Virus record (IMG/VR): IMGVR_UViG_3300020378_000018
Span: 1-32,004 of that record
Length of the DNA: 32,004 nt
Source of the DNA: a virus
Direction: 5' to 3' (one strand)
Positions within the stretch are counted from its first letter, which is position 1, and every line of letters begins with the position of its first letter. This document shows positions 5,257-12,193 of the stretch, in pieces. Under the pieces are notes generated by a model. The model was not told the origin of the DNA and did no database searches. It saw only the letters and a list, made by a program, of their open reading frames with translations. Made by a program: the position numbers and the translations under genes.

Positions 5257-5285
5257 ATTTTAGTCTTATTGCTTCATTAGTGCAA
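5257..5285 (-). promoter_or_regulatory. Host-type (sigma-70-like) promoter, proximal
   Basis: The minus strand has TTGCAC (5285-5280), a 17-base spacer and TAAAAT (5262-5257). It points into the structured leader and the KTSC gene set. Early genes of T7-like phages are transcribed by host RNA polymerase, which fits this position. Confidence 0.5.
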
Positions 5286-5371
5286 TAGTTAAATTAATGG
5301 AAATATACACCCAAATCGCCCAAACTCCAGGTATACCAATGGATCTCAGCGATTTCACGAGTTTTAAAGTA

Positions 5372-5401
5372 TTTATACTTATTTATTGTTTGTTTTATCA
5401 A
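5372..5401 (-). promoter_or_regulatory. Host-type (sigma-70-like) promoter, distal
   Basis: The minus strand has TTGATA (5401-5396), an 18-base spacer and TATAAA (5377-5372) in a very AT-rich stretch. It points in the same direction as the proximal promoter about 110 bases further on. Confidence 0.5.
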
Positions 5402-5636
5402 TAATATTTAAATCGTTACAGATCGCGAGAGAGTGAGACGGCGAGCCGACCGCCGCCGAGCCGCTCGAAAATCGCCTAAAAATTGGCAAAAATTATGACC
5501 CCGTGCAATGTTTTTGGCGCGATCCATTGCGGCTATTGACTTGGCATCCGCTGTAAAAGCGTGTGGCTAGTATTTGTAGGGGCTTTGGGGGTTTTTTGAG
5601 TCCGTCCATATTGCGAATAGGCTTCAGAAATTTATG
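5402..5636. other. Non-coding stretch with a GC-rich patch, possible genome-end region
   Basis: No protein gene is supported. A markedly GC-rich patch (about 5423-5476, including GACGGCGAGCCGACCGCCGC) sits between AT-rich flanks, unlike the rest of the window. It lies between the late genes (TerL and one small gene) and the host-type early promoters. That is where a T7-like genome would have its terminal repeats if the assembly were circularised. The terminal repeat itself cannot be seen from one copy. Confidence 0.35.
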
Positions 5637-5897
5637 TCATTTTTCATCGCCTTCTGGAAAATAGCCAATAGTGAACCCACCATCCTCTGTTTCCTGGACT
5701 ACTGCCTTATAAACGCGGTCATCATAGGTCTGCATGTACTCCTTTATGGCAGTATCTACAGTTTCTTTTGACACATACTCTATATACTTCTTCTCCCATC
5801 CAATTAAATAACCTAAAATTATCCAATTTATCGGTTTCCAAGGAGTCTTCAGACTCTTGTACAGTTTCCGGAATCTCTCCAGCTTCAATCTAGGCAT
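5637..5897 (-). CDS. 86-residue hypothetical protein downstream of TerL
   Basis: This 86-residue protein has a basic start (MPRLKLERFRKLYKSLK), a hydrophobic patch (PINWIILGYLIGW, too short and interrupted for a confident membrane span) and an acidic C-terminus (VVQETEDGGFTIGYFPEGDEK). It occupies the position of the small genes after gene 19 in T7-like phages. It is separated from TerL by a terminator and by inverted repeats (TATTACTG/CAGTAATA), so it is probably transcribed separately. No Shine-Dalgarno and no known family. Confidence 0.65.
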   Translation of the reverse strand: MPRLKLERFRKLYKSLKTPWKPINWIILGYLIGWEKKYIEYVSKETVDTAIKEYMQTYDDRVYKAVVQETEDGGFTIGYFPEGDEK

Positions 5898-5960
5898 ATA
5901 TAGTGTTATTACTGTTTATATGTAGGTTGGGGGAGTTGTTTTCAGTAATATCATTCACGG

Positions 5961-6006
5961 ATATTAGTTAAAGGGAGCCGAAGCTCCCCTACAAGGGTCC
6001 ACCCTT
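5961..6006 (-). terminator. UUCG-capped terminator after TerL
   Basis: On the minus strand AAGGGT-gg-ACCCTT is followed by the hairpin GGGAGC-TTCG-GCTCCC (5973-5988) and a moderate T-tract (TTTAACTAAT). The UUCG hairpin is identical to the one after the capsid gene. It lies about 45 bases after the TerL stop. Confidence 0.7.
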
Positions 6007-6031
6007 CCCCTGTATTACGTAGGGTACCCCC

Positions 6032-7765
6032 CTAGTTCCAGTGAGGGACTGAGTTTCCGTTAGATAAACCTCTAGCTTGTTGTCTTTGTTCTTTATCCAT
6101 CCCCAACACCAAATGATTGGTAGCCATTTGGGGATTCTCTATGAACTGTTCGAGTAGGTCTTGGAACTCTTCGTCTTTCTTCATCTGGATCTGAGCCTTT
6201 GCCGAAATAGACAGACTATCTGTGTAGTATTTGACTGCCATAGCTAGACAGTCGAGTCTGTCGTCATGCTTAACTGCATATTTCATTCGGCACATACGGC
6301 TCATTTGGTAGAACAGCATGTATAGAAGCCTTTGTTCCGGTGCTGCGTCTGGATTGGATCTATAGTCCCAATCAATAACATCACGGTTAACAACAAGACG
6401 ATGTTGATTAAGAACAGGTTCAAGAGAGTCAATGATTCTGTCTTCTTTCCTAACATTCGCTCTAACTTCATCAATAAATATTCTCTGTTTTGTTTGTTGA
6501 ATATGTTTTTTAAATAATTCACTAACTATTCCGTCTCCAAAGTTTGTCTCTATAACTAACGTGGTTGCGTCGTACTTTTTACAGCCTTTTAATATATCGA
6601 GCAGGGTCGCATCTGAATACCCGTCTCTGTAGGCTCGCACCTCATGTAGGTATAGAAAGCCGTTCTTCTGGGAGAGGTAGCACGCGGCTGTTTCATCGGA
6701 GCCACGGCCCGAGGGATCGACGGCGCAGATGGTTTCTGAGTATGGAGTCCACTCTCCCTGTATTTGCATAGGGGAGTAGAAGTAATCTCCAGGCAGCCCA
6801 ACTGTTGGTAGGTCTTTAAGGATATTTCTTGGATCTGAGCACCATACGATGTTGTCGGGTGCTTCAGTAGGATTAACGCTGGTAATAATAAGGTCAGACA
6901 TCTTAAGAGGAAACTTTTCAGCATCACTGAGAGTCGTATCAAGCTGGAACTGAAGCATGAAGTTGCTTCGTCCCATTGCCGATTCTCTTTCCAGTAAATC
7001 CTCGTTATCAAACCGGTCTGGGTCTGTAGGTTGTCCTGCTTCGGCACCATCATCTATATCTTCCTGTAATTGTGGGGCTATTAATCCTTCGTAGGGTGTA
7101 ACGTCTTTTGGATATCTGGAGGGCCAAACAAAGGGGCGATACGCACGCTCTGCCAACTTACGATAAACAGTAAAAGTAGTCTGAGGAGTCCCGAGATACA
7201 TAATACGGCTATCGTCTTTCGGGGTAAGGATACTTTCCGCCTCAGTGCAAAGTTGAAGTAATTTTTCACGCATCAACTCCGTCATGGAGTTTCCTGGCAC
7301 CTCTATGTCGTCCAGAATCATCAGATCCGCACGACTTCCTGTTAACTGACCAGTAATACCAACACTCTTCACGGACGGAGCCTGATGAGGAGCGCAGTTT
7401 ACGTCGAAGGAAATCCTTGACCATCTGCTGTCGTCGCTCTTTGGTTGTAGATGACTTAGCCATGGTGTTTCTATGATTAGTTTCTGTAAAAATATGCTCA
7501 TGTTGTCTGCTCTTTCCTTGGAAGCAGAAATGATCATTATTTTCTTTTCAGCGTCGTTAAATAGTGTCCATAAGACAAAAGCACCGGTAATCCAGCTCTT
7601 ACCTACTCCACGAAACGCCTGTATCTGTAATCGCTTAGGACCATTCTGTAAATAGTCTGCGATTGCATATTGTGCCCTAGTAGGTGAGGGCAGATCCAGC
7701 TGGTTCCACAAAGCTTGTAGAAACAGCTTGAAGTCTGCCTGTAGAGCAACTAAATGTTCTTCCAT
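6032..7765 (-). CDS. terL: Terminase large subunit (T7 gp19-like)
   Basis: This 577-residue packaging motor is near the length of T7 gp19 (586). The ATPase domain has a Walker A at 51-57 (FRGVGKS, Lys56) and a Walker B at 147-155 (DLMILDDIE). A further motor motif is MYLGTPQTTFTVY. The RNase H-like nuclease domain has CAVDPSGRGSDETA, TTLVIETNFGDG and the late acidic motif KHDDRLDCLAMAVKYY. It translocates DNA into the procapsid and cuts the concatemer. The gene follows an HNH gene with only 4 bases between, and a CCACTTAG motif lies 39 bases upstream of the ATG. The UUCG terminator follows. Confidence 0.97.
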   Translation of the reverse strand: MEEHLVALQADFKLFLQALWNQLDLPSPTRAQYAIADYLQNGPKRLQIQAFRGVGKSWITGAFVLWTLFNDAEKKIMIISASKERADNMSIFLQKLIIETPWLSHLQPKSDDSRWSRISFDVNCAPHQAPSVKSVGITGQLTGSRADLMILDDIEVPGNSMTELMREKLLQLCTEAESILTPKDDSRIMYLGTPQTTFTVYRKLAERAYRPFVWPSRYPKDVTPYEGLIAPQLQEDIDDGAEAGQPTDPDRFDNEDLLERESAMGRSNFMLQFQLDTTLSDAEKFPLKMSDLIITSVNPTEAPDNIVWCSDPRNILKDLPTVGLPGDYFYSPMQIQGEWTPYSETICAVDPSGRGSDETAACYLSQKNGFLYLHEVRAYRDGYSDATLLDILKGCKKYDATTLVIETNFGDGIVSELFKKHIQQTKQRIFIDEVRANVRKEDRIIDSLEPVLNQHRLVVNRDVIDWDYRSNPDAAPEQRLLYMLFYQMSRMCRMKYAVKHDDRLDCLAMAVKYYTDSLSISAKAQIQMKKDEEFQDLLEQFIENPQMATNHLVLGMDKEQRQQARGLSNGNSVPHWN

Positions 7766-7769
7766 TTAT

Positions 7770-8102
7770 TTATGCAGCGATATGATCGCTTATTTGTCTT
7801 TCTCTAAGTGGTATATGTCCAAATCTGTCTCTCATCCATATAAGCCAGTTCCTACTACCTTTGTCCTGATTGCACTGCTGACAGGCGCATACAACATTAG
7901 TTGTAAGGTCTTCGCCACCCTTACAGCGAGGGTGTACGTGATCGAGTGTAAGTTCATTAAAATCATAAGTTTTTCCGCAATAAACACATGTACAGTTGAA
8001 GTGCTCTTTTATAGCTCTTCTCCAGAGCTTCTTAGCGTCAGGACTTGTCATGGTTATTAAGTTGTATAAATAATGTTTAGGACTAGGTAATAGAGGGGTC
8101 AT
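7770..8102 (-). CDS. HNH endonuclease between the terminase subunits
   Basis: This 110-residue HNH nuclease has a zinc-binding CVYC (39-42), the catalytic DHVHPRCKGG (54-63) and a second cysteine pair (CQQC, 74-77) followed by N78 in NQDKGS. It sits between the small and large terminase genes. HNH proteins next to terminases in other phages assist DNA packaging or cleavage, and that role is likely here, although a homing nuclease is an alternative. The ATG at 8102 overlaps the upstream stop (ATGA). Met18 at 8051 is a possible shorter start that leaves the domain intact. Confidence 0.88.
   Translation of the reverse strand: MTPLLPSPKHYLYNLITMTSPDAKKLWRRAIKEHFNCTCVYCGKTYDFNELTLDHVHPRCKGGEDLTTNVVCACQQCNQDKGSRNWLIWMRDRFGHIPLRERQISDHIAA
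7804..7811 (-). promoter_or_regulatory. CCACTTAG motif (copy 4)
   Basis: The minus strand reads ATACCACTTAGAGAAAGA inside the 3' end of the HNH gene, 39 bases before the TerL start. The spacing fits a late promoter for terL. Confidence 0.35.
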
Positions 8103-8350
8103 TTACGTATTTTGAGTCTGCTTTTTCTATTGACTGATGGGTCTTGGAGTCGGCCTTTGGTCTTACTCCCCTTATAGTGAGCAGCGTCTTTCCCATCTCC
8201 ATTTCCATAGGTACCAAGTTGCCTATTAAGTCGATTTGCGTTGACACGTAGTTCTATTCCCTTTTTGGTTTTGTTGTATTTTGCTTGTTGTTTGAGACGT
8301 TTCTTTCGAGCCTCTGGGTTGGACTTGTAGTAACTACTTGTACTTGCCAT
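8099..8350 (-). CDS. 83-residue basic protein of unknown function
   Basis: This is a very basic, Lys/Arg/Asn-rich protein (MASTSSYYKSNPEARKKRLK..., with YGNGDGKDAAHY in the middle and RKSRLKIRK at the end). It resembles small basic proteins I have seen near terminase and HNH genes in marine cyanophages. It overlaps the TerS gene by 17 bases and the HNH gene by an ATGA. Its charge suggests nucleic acid binding, but the function is unknown. Confidence 0.75.
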   Translation of the reverse strand: MASTSSYYKSNPEARKKRLKQQAKYNKTKKGIELRVNANRLNRQLGTYGNGDGKDAAHYKGSKTKGRLQDPSVNRKSRLKIRK

Positions 8351-8576
8351 AAAGCTTCGCCTTTACTAAATCTGGATCTACCTCTGGCAACATGTTTGCC
8401 AGCTTTGATAATGGGCTACCATCATAGGCAACACCTGATATATCGTTTGTCTTCAGCCAATCACAGGCTGCTTTTAAATCTTGAGTAGTAGCATCACCGC
8501 TTTTTACTCTGTCTAAAAATTCTTGTGTGACCAACTGATGCAGTTCATTAAACTGTTCTTCAGTTGCTTTTTTCAT
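8334..8576 (-). CDS. terS: Terminase small subunit (T7 gp18-like)
   Basis: This 80-residue helical protein matches the usual podovirus small terminase layout: a helix ending in LLDRVK-like EFLDRVKSGDATTQDLKAACDWLKTNDI, then SPLSKLANMLPEVDPDLVKAKL. T7 gp18 is 89 residues. It should recognise the packaging site and stimulate TerL. It lies in a coupled run with a 49-residue basic gene upstream (ATGA) and the 83-residue basic gene downstream. Confidence 0.82.
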   Translation of the reverse strand: MKKATEEQFNELHQLVTQEFLDRVKSGDATTQDLKAACDWLKTNDISGVAYDGSPLSKLANMLPEVDPDLVKAKLYGKYK

Positions 8577-8722
8577 TTCTTTTTAGCTGTTCTAGCTGAT
8601 CTTTTAAAATTTGCAGCAGTAGGAGCACCCTTACTGCCAGGTTTTCTCATCTTCTCGCCAGATCCAGCTGCAATGCGCTTTCTCTTAGCGTGAATGTTTG
8701 CATACAATCCTCTTTTAGCCAT
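8573..8722 (-). CDS. 49-residue very basic protein
   Basis: This short gene was read by eye, from ATG at 8722 to TGA at 8575-8573. It encodes MAKRGLYANIHAKRKRIAAG, then GSGEKMRKPGSKGAPTAANF and a Lys-rich tail. This is a recurrent small phage protein (MAKRGLYANI... with GEKMRKPG) of unknown function. Start and stop overlap both neighbours (TAATG and ATGA), which strongly supports it. About a third of residues are Lys or Arg, so DNA binding during packaging is a reasonable guess. Confidence 0.85.
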   Translation of the reverse strand: MAKRGLYANIHAKRKRIAAGSGEKMRKPGSKGAPTAANFKRSARTAKKK

Positions 8723-8958
8723 TAACATTTCCATTTACGTAGTGCAAGAGCTTTTCTTGTAGGACGACCCTTGCTGTCTTTCATTGGTCCTTTTACTCCT
8801 GACATACGAGCACAAAAGGATTTCTTTCTTGGACCACCCTGTGGTTGTGGTGCCTTGAGGTTAGATCCTGTTTCTCTGTTGTATTTCTCTCTGCCAGCTT
8901 TGGTAAGCCCACCTGTACGGCTTTTATGCTTACCAATTTTTAGTTTTACGTTTGCCAT
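8722..8958 (-). CDS. 78-residue basic protein (DUF6321-type)
   Basis: I take ATG 8958 (MANVKLKIGKHKSRTGG) as the start because GAGGAA precedes it by 6 bases and the upstream stop overlaps it (TAATG). A longer form from 8997 has no such support. The protein carries the pattern GGLTKAGREKYNRETGSNLKAP, then KKSFCARMSGVKGPMKDSKG and RPTRKALALRKWKC, which I recognise as the DUF6321 type found in many marine phages. Two conserved Cys residues are present. It is very basic; the function is unknown. Its position beside TerS suggests a packaging or head role. Confidence 0.85.
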   Translation of the reverse strand: MANVKLKIGKHKSRTGGLTKAGREKYNRETGSNLKAPQPQGGPRKKSFCARMSGVKGPMKDSKGRPTRKALALRKWKC

Positions 8959-9536
8959 TATTTTTCCTCGTAATTTAGGTTTAAAACAAATCGACATTTA
9001 GAATCTGTAGCCCAAACTCCTGCATGTTCTGCTGAACTAGGTGCTACTACACATCTATTAGCTTCAGACTTTATAAACTCGCCATCTTTAAATTGCGTTC
9101 CACCATTATTGGAGTTCAAATATAAGATGGCAATTTTTCCATGCTTATCAAAATAAGTTCCAACCATGTCTCTATGGAATGCACCTTGATGTGGTTCTTT
9201 AGTTCCAAAAGTACAATTCACACGCATCATCCATAACTTTTTAATATTTAATAAATTATGAATTTTTTGAATAACTGGATCAGCTTCTATATAGAAATCT
9301 AAAAATGTTATTTGATCGTTACGTCGTCTGTAGATTATGGACTGTGCCATACATTCATTAAAGTTTACATTTGGATTTAACTCACGACCTAAAGTTTCAA
9401 TGCTTCCATCACTTTCTCTAATATCTGCTGTATAGTCAGCCACACTAAAATGTGGTCGATCTATTACTCTATAAGCAAAATTTGCAAACATTGCATCGGG
9501 GAGGAAATTTTCAATTATTTTGGGTGAATTAGACAT
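8958..9536 (-). CDS. 2OG-Fe(II) oxygenase 1
   Basis: This 192-residue protein has the double-stranded beta-helix signature of prolyl-hydroxylase-like 2-oxoglutarate/Fe(II) dioxygenases. The iron triad is His121-x-Asp123 (FHRDMVG) and His171 (SSAEHAGV), and Arg182 (CRFVLNLNYE) binds the 2OG carboxylate. The strand ILYLNSNNGGTQF is also typical. The substrate is unknown; cyanophage oxygenases of this type are suspected to hydroxylate proteins or DNA, or to affect host carbon/nitrogen signalling through 2OG. It overlaps both neighbours by TAATG junctions. Confidence 0.85.
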   Translation of the reverse strand: MSNSPKIIENFLPDAMFANFAYRVIDRPHFSVADYTADIRESDGSIETLGRELNPNVNFNECMAQSIIYRRRNDQITFLDFYIEADPVIQKIHNLLNIKKLWMMRVNCTFGTKEPHQGAFHRDMVGTYFDKHGKIAILYLNSNNGGTQFKDGEFIKSEANRCVVAPSSAEHAGVWATDSKCRFVLNLNYEEK

Positions 9537-9691
9537 TAAAGACCTAAACCTTTTTTAACAATGGCTAGTGCTTTGTCGTCCAGCTCGTTATCACTCTGCT
9601 CTACTAATTTTTCTAATAATTGAATGACAAAAACCTTAAATTTAGGGCTTTTTAAACCAGTTAAAACGAGGGGTTTTAGAATTGCTAACAT
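9536..9691 (-). CDS. 51-residue hypothetical protein
   Basis: This short gene was read by eye, from ATG at 9691 to TAA at 9538-9536. It encodes MLAILKPLVLTGLKSPKFKV, then FVIQLLEKLVEQSDNELDDK and ALAIVKKGLGL. The pattern KxFxIxLLEKLVxxxDNxLDDxALxIVKK occurs in small proteins beside tail genes of marine cyanophages. It overlaps the end of the secreted-protein gene by 50 bases and the oxygenase start by a TAATG. A two-helix hairpin is likely; the function is unknown. Confidence 0.75.
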   Translation of the reverse strand: MLAILKPLVLTGLKSPKFKVFVIQLLEKLVEQSDNELDDKALAIVKKGLGL

Positions 9692-10238
9692 TTTCTTCTT
9701 TTTTAATTAATGAACTAATTGGTACTACGTCGGAACACAAGTGATAGACACGAGTTCCAGGTAGCAGGGTAAAGCCTCGCTGCATTATTTTTGTACAGTT
9801 GTCTATACGGACAAGCTCGTAATTTAATTGCATTTTCTCCTCCTGACGTTTAGCGATGGCTTTACATTGTCGTAAACCTTCTCTATCAAGGGGCACCATA
9901 AAATTTATCTGAAATCCCCAGTTTTCATTTAACTGATAGCTAGAGGGATACAAATCTCGTGTATCCTCGTCAGCTGTATAGGGATTGGTATGGTTGCCCA
10001 TATAGAAGGGACTAAACGTCATTGTGCTTCCGTTGCACTGGATGGATGGGCCATATGACTGTCTCGACGATGCTCCATTGTTCTGGAATTGTATAGCCGA
10101 ATTGGTCACATTTCCGGTCGCTGCGGCGACTGGATTGGCATTGTTATTGGTCTCTCCTTCAGCAAACGCTGGGCTTACTGTGAGAAGACAGAGAGTGAGG
10201 TAGTAGTAGAGTTTATTGTGTAGTTTGTTGTTGTATCC
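9642..10238 (-). CDS. Secreted or envelope-directed hypothetical protein
   Basis: About 198 residues with a likely signal peptide (KLYYYLTLCLLTVSPAFA, cleavage before EGET). The start is uncertain: the open frame reaches a GTG at 10286, which would overlap the preceding gene by 112 bases, so I prefer the GTG at 10238 (VGYNNKLHNK). The mature part is polar, rich in Asn and Ser early, with four Cys (PSIQCNGS, RQCKAIAK, RIDNCTKI, YHLCSD) that could form two disulfides. The family is unknown to me, but its place after another secreted protein and near a holin-like gene suggests a lysis or envelope-stage role. Confidence 0.65.
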   Translation of the reverse strand, partial: GYNNKLHNKLYYYLTLCLLTVSPAFAEGETNNNANPVAAATGNVTNSAIQFQNNGASSRQSYGPSIQCNGSTMTFSPFYMGNHTNPYTADEDTRDLYPSSYQLNENWGFQINFMVPLDREGLRQCKAIAKRQEEKMQLNYELVRIDNCTKIMQRGFTLLPGTRVYHLCSDVVPISSLIKKEENVSNSKTPRFNWFKKP

Positions 10239-10531
10239 CACTGCTCTACTAGCCCTGCGGCTCTTGTTGTTGTTTCTAATGTCCACGGTAAAGTTGCATC
10301 AGTTACTGAGAACGTTGTACCAGTACCGGTGATGTCTGCGGATGGTGTTACGTTTGTTCCAGACCACGTATCTACTGAAGACCCGAAGACTTGCTTCTGG
10401 GTCACTTCTGTAATAGTTTGCGTGGTAGTGGTTGTAGAGTTCATCGAGCCGTGTGTAAAGGCTGGAGTCACTACGTTTGCTCTAGCTATGCTGGGTGATA
10501 ACAGAGCTAAAAGCACAATAAATTTTTTCAT
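10175..10531 (-). CDS. Secreted Thr-rich hypothetical protein
   Basis: This 118-residue protein has a clear signal peptide (MKKFIVLLALLSPSIARA). A Thr-rich mature part follows (NVVTPAFTHGSMNSTTTTTQ, TITEVTQKQVFGS, GLVEQWDTTTNYTINSTTTSLSVFSQ). Proteins with this NVVTP...TTTTTQTI...LSVFSQ layout also occur in T4-like cyanomyoviruses next to fibre genes, from memory. Its ATG overlaps the stop of the holin-like gene (ATGA). The function is unknown; export through the host inner membrane is expected. Confidence 0.75.
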   Translation of the reverse strand: MKKFIVLLALLSPSIARANVVTPAFTHGSMNSTTTTTQTITEVTQKQVFGSSVDTWSGTNVTPSADITGTGTTFSVTDATLPWTLETTTRAAGLVEQWDTTTNYTINSTTTSLSVFSQ

Positions 10532-10839
10532 GCTTTTGGTTTTTCTTTATTTGCCATTGGGCAAACTGGGGGTTTACTGTTTTTATTTCCGTTATTTGTT
10601 TGTAATCCAAAAGAATAAAGAGCAGATCCAAATATCGAAGCCACAAATGTAATATCTGTATTTGCAGTCTTTTTGATCATTGGCAAATCTATGTAATTTA
10701 GAGTAATGATAAAACCGGACCAGACGACAACGCCCAATCTAACGAAAGTACCTAATACTTCTAAATGATGTTCTTTATCTTCGGAAACGTCTTTTAATTT
10801 ACCGATCAGCCCTTTCTTCGGCTGCTTAACTTCTTCCAT
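10528..10839 (-). CDS. Two-TM small membrane protein, holin-like
   Basis: I choose the ATG at 10839 (MEEVKQPKKGLIGKLK), giving 103 residues; the upstream ATG at 10878 lies deeper inside the previous gene. A charged N-terminus (LKDVSEDKEHH) is followed by two hydrophobic spans, about residues 30-51 (LGTFVRLGVVVWSGFIITLNYI) and 64-82 (DITFVASIFGSALYSFGLQ), and a polar tail. The layout and its place between fibre and terminase genes, where T7 keeps its holin gene 17.5, suggest a holin. No sequence proof exists; a structural membrane protein is an alternative. Confidence 0.55.
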   Translation of the reverse strand: MEEVKQPKKGLIGKLKDVSEDKEHHLEVLGTFVRLGVVVWSGFIITLNYIDLPMIKKTANTDITFVASIFGSALYSFGLQTNNGNKNSKPPVCPMANKEKPKA

Positions 10840-11171
10840 GTAGTTTTTAGTATTGGTTTCATGGCTGTTACAACCCATTTAAAGGCTGCTGTAGCTGTCA
10901 AGGTTGCAGCCACACTAACTACTGCTGTTGTTGACGCAGTAATTAATATTTCGTTTTCCGGTAGAGGAACTTTAAAATCTAATACTGGTATATTTACTTC
11001 TCTTAATCCTGTATCTGTTTCCGTTGCTTCTGGCTCAGTACCTTCTGGGTTTTTTAAATCGCTAGGTGGTATTACTAAAGGTTTATAAAAAGGTACTTTA
11101 GCTGTTGGTAGTGGTATTGATATTGTCTTTATCGCTGGCGGAATAATAATAGTTGGTGTTTCAACTTCCAT
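10806..11171 (-). CDS. Proline-rich single-TM protein
   Basis: 121 residues from ATG 11171 (MEVETPTIIIPPAIKTISI). The first 75 residues are Pro-rich with regularly spaced I/L/V (IPPAIK, IPLPTAK, YKPLVIPP, VNIPVLDFKVPLP), suggesting an extended stalk. A small-residue transmembrane segment (ILITASTTAVVSVAATLTATAAFKW) comes next, and a basic tail (KTTWKKLSSRRKG) ends the protein. Similar proline-rich membrane proteins occur in other marine cyanophages near fibre genes. It overlaps the stop of the oxygenase gene by 11 bases and the holin-like gene by 34 bases. The function is unknown; a spanin-like envelope role is conceivable. Confidence 0.65.
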   Translation of the reverse strand: MEVETPTIIIPPAIKTISIPLPTAKVPFYKPLVIPPSDLKNPEGTEPEATETDTGLREVNIPVLDFKVPLPENEILITASTTAVVSVAATLTATAAFKWVVTAMKPILKTTWKKLSSRRKG

Positions 11172-11805
11172 TTTTGGTTGTGAGATATAAGTTCCCAGCA
11201 ATAGTTATTCGTCTTCCTTTACTTTTAAATGGGTAAACCATATGTGGAACCCATGCAGGAAATAAGAAACAAGTACCTTCTGTTGATTTATCTACTGCAA
11301 CTTTAATACTTGAATAAAAGAAATTATCAACAAATTCAGTACAACCATTTAAAACTTTATCTACTTCTATGTTTGGAGTTAACTTACACTCTTCTTCAAA
11401 AGTATAAGGAATATTTACATAGACAATAAAACTAAATAACCCAGAATGTATATGTAGTGGAGAATATGAATTATTTGTACCACTGTTTAGCCAAATCCTA
11501 TCAATATTTAAATCAAAATGTTTTGTTACATCAAACTCAGCTTTATTGCTATTCCATTTGTCATTGCGAAAACTATTAACAATATGATGAAAGATTAAAT
11601 CATTGTGTCTTATTTGTAGATATTCAAGAGATTGTGCCTTTATAAAATCCACAAACTTTGGACATTCTTTGTCATTAACAAGATACTGGTCTTCTAAAAC
11701 ACCAGCTAATGATTCTGCATGATTTTGACCTAATGTTGCCTGTTTAAGATTTTGAAATACTTCATCAGACATAGGTAGTTTTGCTATTGGTCCAGCAAAT
11801 TCCAT
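11161..11805 (-). CDS. 2OG-Fe(II) oxygenase 2 (TIGR02466-like)
   Basis: The start at ATG 11805 (MEFAGPIAKLP, 214 residues) has a GGAG seven bases upstream and avoids overlap; a start at 11820 would be worse. The C-terminal half has the pattern IWLNSGTNNSYSPLHIHSG, then FSFIVYVNIPY and GTCFLFPAWVPHMVYPFKSK plus RRITIAGN. This is the layout of the TIGR02466-type phage oxygenases. The iron ligands would be His118-x-His120 (in place of the usual His-x-Asp) and His188, with Arg198 or 199 for 2OG. The substrate is unknown. Confidence 0.75.
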   Translation of the reverse strand: MEFAGPIAKLPMSDEVFQNLKQATLGQNHAESLAGVLEDQYLVNDKECPKFVDFIKAQSLEYLQIRHNDLIFHHIVNSFRNDKWNSNKAEFDVTKHFDLNIDRIWLNSGTNNSYSPLHIHSGLFSFIVYVNIPYTFEEECKLTPNIEVDKVLNGCTEFVDNFFYSSIKVAVDKSTEGTCFLFPAWVPHMVYPFKSKGRRITIAGNLYLTTKNGS

Positions 11806-11807
11806 AA

Positions 11808-12176
11808 TTATTCTCCACAACTTTCACACCCTTTAATGACTTTTGGATAATCTTTCCAAGAATCTTTAATTTGGGTAAAATTTTCAGCACTAATAACAAA
11901 AGCTATACATGCTTGCTTGTTTTCTAATTTCATTTTTAAATACCTATGATGACCGTCAACAATATCGTATTTATCACCATTTGGGGTGACTAATATTGGA
12001 TATCTTGTATCAACCATATGTATTTCTGATTTAGTTATTTTGGTTTTAGGTTGATGAAAAATTAGATCTTTAAAAAGAATCAACTTTAAATCAGATGCTT
12101 TACATGTATCTAATAAATCTATCAACCTATAAACTCTTTGATCAGTAGATAAAAAGTCTCTTAAATAAATTTGCAT
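11808..12176 (-). CDS. ParB/sulfiredoxin-fold small protein
   Basis: This 122-residue protein has the core of a ParB N-terminal/sulfiredoxin-like domain: a strand RYPILVTPNGDKYDIVDGHHRYLKMKL with the diagnostic DGxHR box (DGHHRYL), then a helix and CIAFVI. Such domains bind nucleotides (CTP in ParB, ATP in sulfiredoxin), and phage versions are of unknown role. The C-terminus has CESCGE, a possible metal-binding pair. It lies two bases upstream of oxygenase 2, so the two are probably translated together. Confidence 0.7.
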   Translation of the reverse strand: MQIYLRDFLSTDQRVYRLIDLLDTCKASDLKLILFKDLIFHQPKTKITKSEIHMVDTRYPILVTPNGDKYDIVDGHHRYLKMKLENKQACIAFVISAENFTQIKDSWKDYPKVIKGCESCGE

Positions 12177-12193
12177 ATGGGTGAATTAATTAA

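Noticed and set aside
6301-7463. Alternative-frame open stretches inside terL
   Set aside because: They overlap a fully intact terminase with all motifs, and have no start signals.
7728-8060. Plus-strand frame opposite the HNH gene
   Set aside because: The minus-strand HNH frame has all catalytic and zinc residues and coupled neighbours.
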